Positions 16,543 to 26,879 of a DNA stretch of 64,000 nucleotides are shown here, in pieces; positions within the stretch are counted from its first letter, which is position 1; each line of letters starts with the position of its first letter. Source of the stretch: Chitinophagaceae bacterium (GTDB taxonomy: Bacteria > Bacteroidota > Bacteroidia > Chitinophagales > Chitinophagaceae); assembly GCA_016699815.1 (NCBI GenBank), contig CP065012.1:806001-870000 (forward strand), read 5' to 3'. The notes under the pieces are model-generated. The model was not told where the DNA came from. It saw only the letters and a program-made list of their open reading frames with translations, and made no database searches. A program made the translations under genes and the position numbers.

Positions 16543-19500
16543 TTATTCTTCCTCATCAAAGCTCATTACCTCTTTGGTTGTCATCAGTAATTCATATTCT
16601 TCCTTGCTGCCTACAATCATGTTTTCAAATTCTTTTAAGCCTGTGCCTGCTGGAATATGATGGCCTGTGATAACATTTTCTTTAAGTCCGAGCATATCAT
16701 CTGTTTTGCCCTGGATGGCTGCAGAACTCAACACTTTGGTTGTTTCCTGGAAGGATGCTGCGGATATCCAGCTATGCGTGCCCAATGATGCTTTGGTAAT
16801 ACCCAGCAACAAGGGTGAAGATGTTGCAGGTTTTGCATCCCTGAATTCGGCTAGCTTTTTATCTGCCCTTCTTAAGGTAGAATTTTCTTCCCTCAATTCC
16901 CTTACAGAAACAATTTGACCGGTTTTAAGTTTGGCGCTTTCTCCCTGGTCGGTTACCACTTTTTTATCAAAAATGTAATCGTTCTCGGTATTAAAGTCCA
17001 TTTTATCTTCTGTATCCCCTTCCAGGAACTTGGTATCGCCGGCATCTTCAATGGTTACTTTACGCATCATTTGCCTTACGATAACTTCAATGTGTTTGTC
17101 GTTAATTTTTACACCCTGTAAACGATAAACTTCCTGTATTTCATTTACCACATATTCCTGTACGGCAAATGGGCCTTTTATTGCCAAAATATCAGCAGGT
17201 GAAATTTGGCCATCGCTCAGTGGTGAACCGGCTTTTACAAAATCTCCGTCCTGAACCAGTATCTGGCGGCTTAAGGGTACAAGGTATTTACGAATTACGC
17301 CATCTTTTGCTTCAACAATAATTTCTCTGTTACCTCTTTTTATAGCGCCAAATGTTACCACACCGTCAATTTCGCAAACTACGGCAGGGTTGCTTGGGTT
17401 CCTTGCTTCAAAAAGTTCAGTTACACGTGGTAAACCGCCCGTAATATCTTTTAATTTGCTAAGTATACGTGGAATTTTTACCAACACCTGGCCACTCCTT
17501 ACGTCATCGGCTTCTTCCACAACAATATGGGAACCTACAGGAAGGTTATAAGATTTCTTATCTTTTCCTTCTACAACAATTGCCGGTAACTTTGTTTTAT
17601 CTTTTGTTTCAATAACCACTTTTTCACGGTGACCTGTTTGTTCATCGGCTTCATCCCGGTAAGTTATACCTTCAATTACGCTGTCAAATTTTATAATACC
17701 ATTGCTTTCGGCTACTATTACATTGTTAAACGGATCCCAGGTACATATCACATCAGCTTTATTAATTTTTTGTCCGTCTTTTACAATAAGTACAGATCCG
17801 TAAGGAATGTGCATGCTGTTGAGTAAGCGGTCGCTCTTTACATCTATACATCTTATTTCGCCGGTACGGCCAATAACCACTTGTATTTTCTTTCCATCTA
17901 CAGCTTCGGTAGCTACAGTACGCAAACCATCAAATTGCAGGGTTCCATCAAACTTTGAGTAGAGGCTGCTTTCAACAGATGCACTGCCTGCCACACCACC
18001 TACGTGGAATGTACGCAGCGTTAACTGTGTACCCGGCTCACCAATGGACTGTGCGGCTATAATACCTACTGCATCGCCACGCTGTGCCAAAATTCCGCTA
18101 GCTAAGTTTTTACCGTAGCAATTTACACAAACACCTCTTTTGCTTTCGCAGGTTAATACAGAGCGTATTTCAACCGTTTCAATTCCGCTTTCTTCAATTT
18201 TATGTGCTGTTTCTGTATCTATTTCTTCACCGCCATTAATAATTAATTCGTCGGTTACAGGGTGGTAAACATCATGCAATGAAGTACGGCCTTCAATCCT
18301 ATCACTCAATGGTTCAATAATATCTTCATTATCTTTTAATGCGCTTATAGCAATACCACGCAAGGTGCCGCAATCTTCTTCATTTATTACCACATCTTGT
18401 GCAACGTCAACCAACCTACGGGTTAGGTAACCGGCATCGGCTGTTTTTAATGCCGTATCGGCAAGGCCTTTACGGGCACCGTGGGTACTAATAAAATATT
18501 CTAATACACTTAGACCATCTTTAAAGTTGGCCAAAATGGGGTTTTCAATAATTTCTGAACCAGAGGAACCGCTTTTACGTGGCTTTGCCATCAATCCCCT
18601 TAAACCGGCAAGCTGCTTAATTTGCTGCTTGCTACCACGGGCACCGCTATCCAGCATCATAAACACAGAGTTGAATCCTTGCTTATCGGCTGAAAGTTCA
18701 CGGATAAGTGTTTCCGTTACTTTTGTATCTACACGACTCCAGATATCAATAATCTGGTTATACCTTTCGTTATTGGTAATAAGCCCCATATTATAACTTT
18801 CCCACACTTCTGCAACTTCGCTTTGGGCATTTGCAATAAGGTCTGCTTTTACCTGTGGAATGATAAGATCATTAATATTAAATGACAAACCACCACGGAA
18901 TGCCATACGGTAACCTAGTGTTTTAATATCATCGAGGAATTTGGCGGTTACCGGAACACTTGTCCATTTAATAATGTCACCAATAATTTCCCTCAGGTTC
19001 TTCTTGGTAAGCAATGCATTTACAAAACCTACTTCTTTGGGAACAAACTGGTTAAAAATTACCCTGCCTACTGTAGTTTCAATAAGCTTATAGGTTAATG
19101 TGCCATCGGAATTACGCCAGTTGGCTTTTACTTTTATGTTGGCATGTAAATCTATTTGCTTTTCATTATAGGCAATAATTACTTCATCGGCATTATAAAA
19201 TACTTTTCCTTCACCTTTTACTTTTTCTTCAGGTGTAGATTTTTTGCCTTTGGTGATATAATACAAGCCAAGCACCATATCCTGTGAAGGAAGGGTAATA
19301 GGCGTACCATTTTGCGGGTTAAGGATGTTGTGAGATGAAAGCATGAGCAATTGCGCTTCCAAAATTGCTGAATTACTTAGCGGAACGTGTACCGCCATTT
19401 GGTCACCATCAAAGTCGGCATTGAAAGCCGTAGTTACCAGAGGATGCAACTGTATTGCTTTTCCTTCAATTAACTTGGGTTGAAATGCCTGTATGGACAA

Positions 19501-20835
19501 CCGGTGAAGCGTTGGCGCCCTGTTTAGCATTACGGGGTGGCCTTTTAAAATATTTTCTAAAATATCCCAAATAATGGCTTCTTTTTTATCTACCAGTTTA
19601 CGGGCACTTTTTACGGTTTTTACAATTCCTCTTTCAATAAGTTTTCGAATGATAAATGGCTTAAATAATTCTGCCGCCATATCTTTTGGCAATCCGCACT
19701 CATGCATTTTTAATTCGGGGCCCACAACTATTACAGAACGGCCGGAATAATCCACACGTTTACCCAAAAGGTTTTGGCGGAAACGACCCTGCTTACCCTT
19801 AAGCACATCACTCAAAGATTTTAATGCACGTCCACCTTCGGCTTTTACGGCGTTGGATTTACGACTGTTATCAAACAAAGAATCTATAGCTTCCTGCAGC
19901 ATGCGTTTTTCGTTGCGCAAAATTACTTCTGGCGCCTTAATTTCAAGTAATCGTTTTAAACGGTTGTTACGGATAATAACACGGCGGTACAGGTCATTTA
20001 AATCGGATGATGCAAAGCGGCCACCATCTAAAGGAACTAATGGACGCAATTCCGGTGGAATAACTGGTATGTATTGCATAACCATCCACTCCGGACGGTT
20101 GTTGATTTTTGAATTTGCTTCACGGAAACTTTCTACTACGCTCAGGCGCTTTAAAGCATCTGCTTTACGCTGCTGAGATGTTTCATTTGCTGCAGCTGTT
20201 CTTAAGTCAAAGCTCAGTTGATCAAGGTCCAATCTTTCCAATAGAGCATGAACGGCTTCTGCGCCCATTTTGGCCACAAATTTATCGGGGTCTTCATCGG
20301 GCATCATTTGGTTTTCTTTTGGCAAGGCATCTAAAATATCGAGGTATTCTTCCTCGGTAAGCAAGTCGCCATAATTTTGACCTTTATCGGCACGCATACC
20401 GGGCTGAATTACCACAAAACGTTCGTAGTAAATTATTGTTTCGAGTTTTTTGGAACTCATGCCCAGTAAATACCCAATTTTGTTGGGTAAAGATTTAAAA
20501 TACCAGATATGCACTACAGGAACTACAAGTTTAATATGGCCCATACGTTCCCTGCGAACTTTCTTTTCGGTAACTTCTACACCGCAGCGATCGCATACGA
20601 TGCCTTTATAACGGATACGTTTATACTTGCCGCATGCACACTCAAAATCTTTTACGGGCCCAAAAATTCTTTCGCAAAACAAGCCGTCTCTTTCCGGTTT
20701 ATAGGTACGGTAATTAATGGTTTCTGGTTTTAGCACTTCACCATAGCTCCTTTCCAGAATAGTATCCGGTGAAGCAAGCCCGATTGTAATTTTTGAAAAC
20801 GTTTGTTTTTGTCGGTTTTCTTTTTTGAATGCCAT
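16543..20835 (-). CDS. rpoC: DNA-directed RNA polymerase subunit beta'
   Basis: The 1430 residues carry the catalytic NADFDGD motif (near residue 472), which holds the active-site magnesium. The first zinc site is C66, C68, C81, C84 (CACGKYKR ... CDRC). The second zinc region is CESKRGVCVNCYG, and the bridge-helix/trigger-loop segments are intact (GSRGSKQQIKQLAGLRGLM; here GARGSKQQ). Near the C-terminus is the SAASFQETTKVL motif. It follows rpoB after 101 nt and ends at a strong terminator. No inteins or frameshifts are visible. Confidence 0.99.
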   Translation of the reverse strand: MAFKKENRQKQTFSKITIGLASPDTILERSYGEVLKPETINYRTYKPERDGLFCERIFGPVKDFECACGKYKRIRYKGIVCDRCGVEVTEKKVRRERMGHIKLVVPVVHIWYFKSLPNKIGYLLGMSSKKLETIIYYERFVVIQPGMRADKGQNYGDLLTEEEYLDILDALPKENQMMPDEDPDKFVAKMGAEAVHALLERLDLDQLSFDLRTAAANETSQQRKADALKRLSVVESFREANSKINNRPEWMVMQYIPVIPPELRPLVPLDGGRFASSDLNDLYRRVIIRNNRLKRLLEIKAPEVILRNEKRMLQEAIDSLFDNSRKSNAVKAEGGRALKSLSDVLKGKQGRFRQNLLGKRVDYSGRSVIVVGPELKMHECGLPKDMAAELFKPFIIRKLIERGIVKTVKSARKLVDKKEAIIWDILENILKGHPVMLNRAPTLHRLSIQAFQPKLIEGKAIQLHPLVTTAFNADFDGDQMAVHVPLSNSAILEAQLLMLSSHNILNPQNGTPITLPSQDMVLGLYYITKGKKSTPEEKVKGEGKVFYNADEVIIAYNEKQIDLHANIKVKANWRNSDGTLTYKLIETTVGRVIFNQFVPKEVGFVNALLTKKNLREIIGDIIKWTSVPVTAKFLDDIKTLGYRMAFRGGLSFNINDLIIPQVKADLIANAQSEVAEVWESYNMGLITNNERYNQIIDIWSRVDTKVTETLIRELSADKQGFNSVFMMLDSGARGSKQQIKQLAGLRGLMAKPRKSGSSGSEIIENPILANFKDGLSVLEYFISTHGARKGLADTALKTADAGYLTRRLVDVAQDVVINEEDCGTLRGIAISALKDNEDIIEPLSDRIEGRTSLHDVYHPVTDELIINGGEEIDTETAHKIEESGIETVEIRSVLTCESKRGVCVNCYGKNLASGILAQRGDAVGIIAAQSIGEPGTQLTLRTFHVGGVAGSASVESSLYSKFDGTLQFDGLRTVATEAVDGKKIQVVIGRTGEIRCIDVKSDRLLNSMHIPYGSVLIVKDGQKINKADVICTWDPFNNVIVAESNGIIKFDSVIEGITYRDEADEQTGHREKVVIETKDKTKLPAIVVEGKDKKSYNLPVGSHIVVEEADDVRSGQVLVKIPRILSKLKDITGGLPRVTELFEARNPSNPAVVCEIDGVVTFGAIKRGNREIIVEAKDGVIRKYLVPLSRQILVQDGDFVKAGSPLSDGQISPADILAIKGPFAVQEYVVNEIQEVYRLQGVKINDKHIEVIVRQMMRKVTIEDAGDTKFLEGDTEDKMDFNTENDYIFDKKVVTDQGESAKLKTGQIVSVRELREENSTLRRADKKLAEFRDAKPATSSPLLLGITKASLGTHSWISAASFQETTKVLSSAAIQGKTDDMLGLKENVITGHHIPAGTGLKEFENMIVGSKEEYELLMTTKEVMSFDEEE

Positions 20836-20936
20836 ATTAAAAGCTAATAATTTTTAAAAAATATAATTAGAATAGAGTTGGCCAAAATCACAGCAGTAAA
20901 ATATTTGTTTTCACTACTGCTAAACAGTAATTTTTT

Positions 20937-23900
20937 TTATTCAAAAGTAAGTTCAAGACCCAGGCCTCTTAATTCATGCACCAATACATTAAACGATTCC
21001 GGAACACCCGCTTTAGGGATATTATCGCCTTTTACAATTGCCTCATAAGTTTTGGCACGGCCAATAATATCATCGGATTTAAGCGTAAGTAATTCCTGCA
21101 AAATGTTGGATGCGCCATAAGCCTCAAGCGCCCACACTTCCATTTCACCAAAACGCTGGCCACCAAATTGTGCTTTACCACCTAAGGGTTGTTGCGTAAT
21201 GAGTGAGTAGGGCCCTATAGAACGGGCATGCATTTTATCATCTACCATGTGGTGCAGCTTAATCATATAAATAATGCCCACGGTTGCTTTTTGGTCGAAG
21301 CGTTCACCGGTTTCGCCGTCGTATAAATAAGTATGGCCAAATTTTGGTAGCGCAGCTTCATTAACCCTTTCATCTATTTCTTCTACAGAAGCGCCGTCAA
21401 ATATTGGTGTGGCAAAACGCACCCCAAGCTTTTCGCCGGCCCATCCTAATACGGTTTCATAAATCTGGCCCAGGTTCATACGGCTGGGTACACCAAGTGG
21501 GTTCAATACAATATCTACGGGTGTGCCATCTTCCAGGAAAGGCATATCTTCTGGCCTTACAATTTTGGCAACAATACCTTTATTACCATGGCGGCCCGCC
21601 ATTTTATCGCCTACTTTTAGTTTGCGTTTAACGGCCAAATAAACTTTTGCCAGTTTTAATACACCGGCAGGCAACTCATCACCAATGCTGATGTTGAATT
21701 TTTCTCTTTTGTAACGGCCCAGCTCTTCGTTAAACTTAATATTATAGTTGTGCAATAAAACGTTGATAAGGTTATCGGTTTTTGCATCACCCGTCCAACC
21801 TAGTGGGTTTACATTGCTGAAATCTATACCGGAAATATTTTTTACGGTAAACTTCACGCCTTTGCCAATTAAAATTTCGCCAAAGCTATTGGTAACGCCC
21901 TGGCTGGTTTTATCTTTCAGCAGGTTTTGCAATTTATTTTGCAGCAACTCCATCAAATCTTTTTCATTGTCTTCGTGTTGCTTTTCTATTTTTTCCAGTT
22001 GTGCTTTTTCACGCACTTTGGCATTTTTATCTTTCTTGGCACGCTGAAACAATTTTTTATCAATAACTACACCCTCGGTTCCGCTTGGCGCTTTTAAGGA
22101 AGCATCTTTTGCATCGCCGGCTTTATCGCCAAAGATGGCACGCAATAATTTTTCCTCAGGAGTTGGGTCGCTTTCGCCTTTGGGCGTTATTTTACCAATA
22201 ATTATATCGCCTTCTTTTATAGAGGCCCCAATACGGATGATACCATTTTGATCCAGGTCTTTTGTGGCTTCTTCGCTTACGTTAGGGATATCCGGCGTTA
22301 ATTCTTCTTCGCCCAATTTGGTATCTCTTACTTCAGTTTCAAATTCGCTAATATGGATTGAAGTAAATAAATCTTCTTTTACAACTTTTTCAGAAATTAC
22401 GATAGCATCTTCAAAGTTGTAGCCTTTCCAGGGCATAAAAGCCACTTTAAGGTTGCGGCCCAGTGCAAGTTCACCGCCTTTGGTAGCATAGCCTTCGGTA
22501 AGGAAATCGTCTTCACTTACTTTTTGGCCTTTAACAACAGCAGGGCGCAGGTTGATGCAGGTTTCCTGGTTTGTGCGCACAAACTTGGTGAGTTTATAAA
22601 TGGTAAGGTCGTCTTCAAAACTTACCAGTTGCTGTGCTTCGCTTCTTTTATAACGAACATGTATTTCGTTGGCATCTACAAATTCTACCACACCATCGCC
22701 TTCGGCATGTATTTGTATCCTTGCATCACGGGCAGCTTTGGCTTCAAGGCCTGTACCTACAATGGGTACTTCGGGCTTAATAAGCGGAACCGCCTGACGT
22801 TGCATGTTTGAACCCATGAGTGCACGGTTGGCATCATCATGCTCTAAGAAAGGAATTAAGGATGCACTTAAGCCCACAATTTGATTGGGCGCCACATCCA
22901 TAAACTCTACTTCTTCTTTGGGTAAGATGGGGAAATCGCCGGTTTGACGGCTTTTGATCATGTCTTCAACAAAATTCCCTTTATCATCTATATCAATATT
23001 TGCCTGTGCAATTTTTGCGGTATCTTCTTCTTCGGCGCTTAAAAAAGTAATTTTTTTCAAATCTACTTTTCCATTATCTACTTTACGATAGGGTGTTTCA
23101 ATAAAACCCATTTCGTTGATTTTTGCGTGAACGCAAAGTGTAGAAATCAAACCAATATTTGGTCCTTCAGGCGTTTCAATGGTACACAAGCGGCCATAGT
23201 GGCTATAGTGTACGTCACGTACTTCAAAGCCTGCCCTTTCCCGGCTTAAGCCGCCGGGCCCGAGTGCAGAAATACGGCGCTTATGGGTAATTTCAGAAAG
23301 CGGGTTGGTTTGATCGAGAAACTGTGATAACTGTGAGGTACCAAAAAAGGAGTTAATAACCGAAGACAAAGTCCGGGCATTAATTAAATCTACCGGAGTA
23401 AATACTTCATTATCTCTTACGTTCATCCTTTCCCGAATGGTACGTGCCATACGGGCAAGGCCCACGCCAAACTGTGCATATAATTGCTCGCCTACGGTAC
23501 GTACACGGCGGTTGCTCAGGTGGTCAATATCATCTACTTCACTTTTACCATTGGTTAATTGCACCAGGGTTTTAATGATTACGATGATATCATCTTTGGT
23601 AAGCACTTTCTTTTGAATAGGAAAATTTAAGCCCAGGCGGCGGTTAATTTTATAACGGCCTACTTCGCCCAAATCATAGCGCTTATCGCTAAAAAATAAT
23701 TTATCAATAATGCCTCGGGCCGTTTCATCATCGGGTGCATCGGCGCCACGCAGTTGTTTATAAATATGCTGCACGGCTTCAAGCTCACTATTGGAAGTAT
23801 CTTTATTAAGGGTATTATAAATAATTGCGTAATCACCGCTTACTTCTTCTTTTTGGATAAATACGCTTTTAACTTCCATTTCCTGGATGAGGGCAATATT

Positions 23901-24746
23901 GGCTTCATCCAGTACGGTGTCCCTTTCTAATATCACTTCGTTTCTTTCCAGCGATACTACTTCACCGGTATCTTCATCCACAAAGTCTTCCACCCAGGTA
24001 CGCAGTACACGGGCAGCAAGACGCTTGCCAATATTTTTTTCCAGTGTTTTTTTGTCGGCTTTTACTTCATCGGCCATGCCGAATAATTCCAAAATATCTT
24101 TATCGGTTTCGTAACCTATAGAACGCAATAATGTAGTAACCGGAAATTTTTTCTTACGGTCAATGTATGCAAACATTACATTGTTGATATCGGTAGCAAA
24201 TTCCATCCATGCACCTTTAAAAGGAATTACACGGGCAGAATAAATTTTGGTACCATTGGGATGCACACTTTGGCCAAAGAACACACCTGGTGAACGGTGC
24301 AGCTGGCTTACTACAACCCTTTCGGCGCCATTAATAACAAAAGTTCCCCTTGGCGTCATGTAGGGTATATTGCCCAGGAAAACATCCTGAACAATGGTTT
24401 GAAAATCCACATGCTCTTCATCATTACAACTCAGGCGCAGCTTTGCTTTTAAAGGCACCGCATAAGTAAGGCCCCTTTCAATACACTCGTCAATGGTATA
24501 GCGTGGTGGATCTACAAAATAATCCAAAAACTCCAACACAAAAATGTTCCGGGTATCGGTGATGGGAAAGTTTTCTTTAAATACACGAAACAAACCTTCG
24601 TTGTTTCTTTTATCGGGTGTGGTTTCTAACTGGAAAAAATCTTTGAACGATTGAATCTGGATTCCGAGCAAATCGGGTTGCTCTGCTAAAAGTTCAACTT
24701 TACCGAAATTGATACGTTTAGCAGCGTTTGATTTTGTTGCAGACAT
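20937..24746 (-). CDS. rpoB: DNA-directed RNA polymerase subunit beta
   Basis: 1269 residues, full length for Bacteroidetes. The rifampicin-binding cluster near residues 465-505 reads SQLSQFLDQTNPLSEITHKR followed by RISALGPGG, i.e. the sensitive-type residues (Gln, Asp, His, Ser) are all present. The C-terminal part has GRHGNKGIVAKI and GGKAQFGGQRFGEMEVWALE. Unlike the usual order, rplL is not directly upstream: about 6.6 kb of other genes intervene, and rpoB has its own -7 box (24835-24842) and a leader of roughly 85 nt. Confidence 0.99.
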   Translation of the reverse strand: MSATKSNAAKRINFGKVELLAEQPDLLGIQIQSFKDFFQLETTPDKRNNEGLFRVFKENFPITDTRNIFVLEFLDYFVDPPRYTIDECIERGLTYAVPLKAKLRLSCNDEEHVDFQTIVQDVFLGNIPYMTPRGTFVINGAERVVVSQLHRSPGVFFGQSVHPNGTKIYSARVIPFKGAWMEFATDINNVMFAYIDRKKKFPVTTLLRSIGYETDKDILELFGMADEVKADKKTLEKNIGKRLAARVLRTWVEDFVDEDTGEVVSLERNEVILERDTVLDEANIALIQEMEVKSVFIQKEEVSGDYAIIYNTLNKDTSNSELEAVQHIYKQLRGADAPDDETARGIIDKLFFSDKRYDLGEVGRYKINRRLGLNFPIQKKVLTKDDIIVIIKTLVQLTNGKSEVDDIDHLSNRRVRTVGEQLYAQFGVGLARMARTIRERMNVRDNEVFTPVDLINARTLSSVINSFFGTSQLSQFLDQTNPLSEITHKRRISALGPGGLSRERAGFEVRDVHYSHYGRLCTIETPEGPNIGLISTLCVHAKINEMGFIETPYRKVDNGKVDLKKITFLSAEEEDTAKIAQANIDIDDKGNFVEDMIKSRQTGDFPILPKEEVEFMDVAPNQIVGLSASLIPFLEHDDANRALMGSNMQRQAVPLIKPEVPIVGTGLEAKAARDARIQIHAEGDGVVEFVDANEIHVRYKRSEAQQLVSFEDDLTIYKLTKFVRTNQETCINLRPAVVKGQKVSEDDFLTEGYATKGGELALGRNLKVAFMPWKGYNFEDAIVISEKVVKEDLFTSIHISEFETEVRDTKLGEEELTPDIPNVSEEATKDLDQNGIIRIGASIKEGDIIIGKITPKGESDPTPEEKLLRAIFGDKAGDAKDASLKAPSGTEGVVIDKKLFQRAKKDKNAKVREKAQLEKIEKQHEDNEKDLMELLQNKLQNLLKDKTSQGVTNSFGEILIGKGVKFTVKNISGIDFSNVNPLGWTGDAKTDNLINVLLHNYNIKFNEELGRYKREKFNISIGDELPAGVLKLAKVYLAVKRKLKVGDKMAGRHGNKGIVAKIVRPEDMPFLEDGTPVDIVLNPLGVPSRMNLGQIYETVLGWAGEKLGVRFATPIFDGASVEEIDERVNEAALPKFGHTYLYDGETGERFDQKATVGIIYMIKLHHMVDDKMHARSIGPYSLITQQPLGGKAQFGGQRFGEMEVWALEAYGASNILQELLTLKSDDIIGRAKTYEAIVKGDNIPKAGVPESFNVLVHELRGLGLELTFE

Positions 24747-25260
24747 ATTTATTTAAAACGTTTTAAAGTGCGAAGACCTTTATTTTAAGAAGGGTTTTGC
24801 GGAATGCCACTAACCCAAATTTCATAAAGGACGGCAAAGTTAGGGAATTTTGACCGGACTAATAGAAACAAAATGCGGTTTTTTATAAAGATGGTAAGAT
24901 TTTTGATATTTTACCAAACTGTCAAATATTGAATAATTATAATATAGTAGTATTTTTTGCCATTTTACTAGTATGAGCCAAAAGTTTAAACAGTTTATGC
25001 TTCAAATTTTTTCTAATCCGGCATTTCTTAACCCTGGTTTTTTAAAAAACAAAATATTTTGCTACAAACCTAATGTTATATAAAAAAATGTTTATTTAAC
25101 GGGATTTGCATACAATTTAAAGCAACCAGGTAGTTTCACTGTGATACAATTGGCCTTAGTTTTGTTTTGCAATAATTTAAAATTTAATTTTACCCGCTAC
25201 AAAAATTTTGTGGCAAGAGTTTTCAATTTTTTTTTATTACTGAAATGTTGAGAACAAATT
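24747..25260. other. 514-nt intergenic region between rpoB and tRNA-Lys
   Basis: AT-rich region without a supported gene. It holds the rpoB leader and promoter (24835-24842) at its left side. I found no exact TAnnTTTG box in front of the tRNA and no stable hairpin or recognisable ncRNA in 24900-25260. It marks the left junction of the segment that splits the rpl-rpo operon. Confidence 0.6.
24835..24842 (-). promoter_or_regulatory. -7 box of rpoB-rpoC
   Basis: TAACTTTG on the minus strand, 88 nt before the rpoB ATG. The surrounding 14 nt (24832-24845, CCCTAACTTTGCCG on the minus strand) are identical to those in front of rplK at 33700-33713. A TTTG at 24869-24872 is too far away (26 nt) to be a convincing -33 box. 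Confidence 0.6.
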
Positions 25261-25333
25261 GACTCCTTAGCTCAGTTGGTAGAGCTACTGACTCTTAATC
25301 AGTAGGCCCAGGGTTCGAGTCCCTGAGGGGTCA
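25261..25333 (+). tRNA. tRNA-Lys (anticodon CUU)
   Basis: 73 nt fold into a standard cloverleaf. The acceptor stem GACTCCT / AGGGGTC contains one G-T pair, the D-arm has AGCTCAGTTGGTAGAGCT, the anticodon loop is CTCTTAA with anticodon CTT, and the T-arm has GGTTCGAGTCC. The discriminator is A and no CCA is encoded (CTA follows), so it depends on the CCA-adding enzyme. Confidence 0.95.
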
Positions 25334-25338
25334 CTAAC

Positions 25339-25358
25339 AAAATACAGTAACGTATTTT
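25339..25358 (+). terminator. Terminator of tRNA-Lys
   Basis: 7-bp stem AAAATAC / GTATTTT with a 6-nt loop, continuing into TTATTTTATT right after the tRNA. It abuts the end of the convergent SRAP gene. Confidence 0.6.
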
Positions 25359-26114
25359 TTATTTTATTAGTTCTGGTAACTCTTCAAAATAAAAAGCTTC
25401 CAAAGGGCTTATACTTGTTTTAAAATTTTTGGCAATAGTAAAAGCAACCATATCATTTGCGGGTAATTGAAATGATGCAATCTCTTTAATTTGTTCTTCA
25501 GTTAAATCATTCTGCAACCATTTTTCCGCAAGTTTTTCGGTGAGTATTACCGGCATGCGTTTTTTATGGTTATGCAACTGCTCCATTAAGGCATTGGCCT
25601 TTGTTGTTACAATGGCAAAGGTATCCATGGTTTCGCCGGTTTCTTTATCGGTAAAAGGTTGCCAAATGCCGGCCATAAAAAAATACTCTTTATTATTAAG
25701 TTCAATACAGTATGGATATTTATTTTCTTTTTTTTTCGTTGCAGGTTTAAAACTGCGCCATTCAAAAAAATGCGATGCCAAAACCAGGCATCTTCTTTTG
25801 AGCGCTGCATCCCTGAACATTTTACTTTCCAGCAGTTTTTCAGATGAAGCATTGAGCCAGGGTATCCCCTGCCTGCGTGCCTGTTGCACCTGCTCCATTG
25901 TTTTTATCCAAAAAGGGATAAACTCCCAATGCATGGGCACTACTTCGTAACTGCTTTCATTTTTTTTTCGGATTACTGGAGCTTTGCCATAGTTAAAGCC
26001 GTTGATGAGTTCCTGTAATTCTTCTATTGCCGCAATATAGCCCAGCTCCAGCTCTATATTGTTTAACCGGATAAAATTCATCTTATCTACTTTATGGCCA
26101 TAGAAATTGCACAT
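25359..26114 (-). CDS. SOS response-associated peptidase (SRAP, YedK/HMCES-like)
   Basis: SRAP proteins crosslink covalently to abasic sites in single-stranded DNA through the N-terminal Cys and shield them. The 251 residues start MCNFYG, so Cys2 becomes the reactive N-terminus after Met removal; this fixes the start at 26114. Other active-site positions are recognisable: N88 in WLNASSE, E118 in FFEWR and H183 in NHKKRMPVIL. The His motif has one residue more than the common HxRMP form. The gene begins 9 nt after aat and is probably cotranscribed with it. No LexA-type box is evident. Confidence 0.93.
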   Translation of the reverse strand: MCNFYGHKVDKMNFIRLNNIELELGYIAAIEELQELINGFNYGKAPVIRKKNESSYEVVPMHWEFIPFWIKTMEQVQQARRQGIPWLNASSEKLLESKMFRDAALKRRCLVLASHFFEWRSFKPATKKKENKYPYCIELNNKEYFFMAGIWQPFTDKETGETMDTFAIVTTKANALMEQLHNHKKRMPVILTEKLAEKWLQNDLTEEQIKEIASFQLPANDMVAFTIAKNFKTSISPLEAFYFEELPELIK

Positions 26115-26123
26115 AAAAAATGA

Positions 26124-26783
26124 TTACTTATTTATGAATGAATGTATCTTTTTTGTAAATCTTTCTGCACTGATCATTTCTGCACCAAAGCTTGCCAGGT
26201 AATCGGTGTACATTTGGCAGTCTATTATTTGTATGCCTTCATTTTGCAATTGCTGCACATAGTGTACAAAACCAAAACGGGAAGCATTACTTACTTTACT
26301 AAACATACTTTCCCCAAAAAATATTTTGCCCAGCTTAATGCCATACAGGCCGCCAACAAGTTTTTCGTTTTGCCATACTTCCACGCTATGGGCAACCCCC
26401 ATTTTATGCAACTGCACAAATGTGTTCATAAGGTCGTTAGTGATCCAGGTTCCCAACTGGTTGGTACGCTCCAGATTTTTGCAATTTTCAATTACTTTAG
26501 AAAAACTTTGATTTACGGTAATTTCAAAACATTTTTTTTTGATTAATGATTTTACGGTTTTATTGATACGGAGTTTATCGGGAAAAAGTACAAACCTGGG
26601 ATTGGGATAATGCCAGTACACCGGGCAGTTTTCTTCGTACCAGGGGAAAATGCCCATTTGATAAGCCAGTAAAATCCTTTGAGGCGTTACATCGCCGCCT
26701 ATGGCTACAATACCAGTGGGGCCGGTTTGGGTTACTGGGGGGAATATTAATTCATCGGTTAAAATGGGTATGTTCATATTCAC
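26124..26783 (-). CDS. aat: Leucyl/phenylalanyl-tRNA--protein transferase
   Basis: It transfers Leu or Phe from tRNA to N-terminal Arg/Lys of proteins, marking them for ClpAP-type degradation (N-end rule). The 219 residues contain family hallmarks: FPPVTQTGPTGIVAIGG, ILLAYQMGIFPWYEE, PVYWHYPNPRFVLFPD, HSVEVWQNEKLVGGLYGIKLG and FFGESMFSKVSNASRFGFVH. Two ATGs (26783, 26777) can serve as start. It lies upstream of the SRAP gene in a two-gene unit. A near-match promoter box (TAACTTTA) lies just upstream. Confidence 0.95.
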   Translation of the reverse strand: MNMNIPILTDELIFPPVTQTGPTGIVAIGGDVTPQRILLAYQMGIFPWYEENCPVYWHYPNPRFVLFPDKLRINKTVKSLIKKKCFEITVNQSFSKVIENCKNLERTNQLGTWITNDLMNTFVQLHKMGVAHSVEVWQNEKLVGGLYGIKLGKIFFGESMFSKVSNASRFGFVHYVQQLQNEGIQIIDCQMYTDYLASFGAEMISAERFTKKIHSFINK

Positions 26784-26836
26784 AGTTCAATTGCTGTGTA
26801 AAGTTAAAAAGCATTGTATTAAATTAATAAAAAAAA

Positions 26837-26855
26837 CCGGGAAGAAAACTCCCGG
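26837..26855 (-). terminator. Terminator of the tricorn-like protease gene
   Basis: 6-bp GC-rich stem CCGGGA / TCCCGG with a 7-nt loop, followed on the minus strand by nine T. It lies 25 nt after the stop at 26880. Confidence 0.85.
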
Positions 26856-26879
26856 CATTCGTTTAAAATAAAATTTTAC

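Noticed and set aside
20892..20921. 7-bp inverted repeat (AGCAGTA / TACTGCT) in the 101-nt rpoB-rpoC spacer
   Set aside because: The loop is 16 nt and AT-rich, and no U-tract or known motif follows; likely chance.
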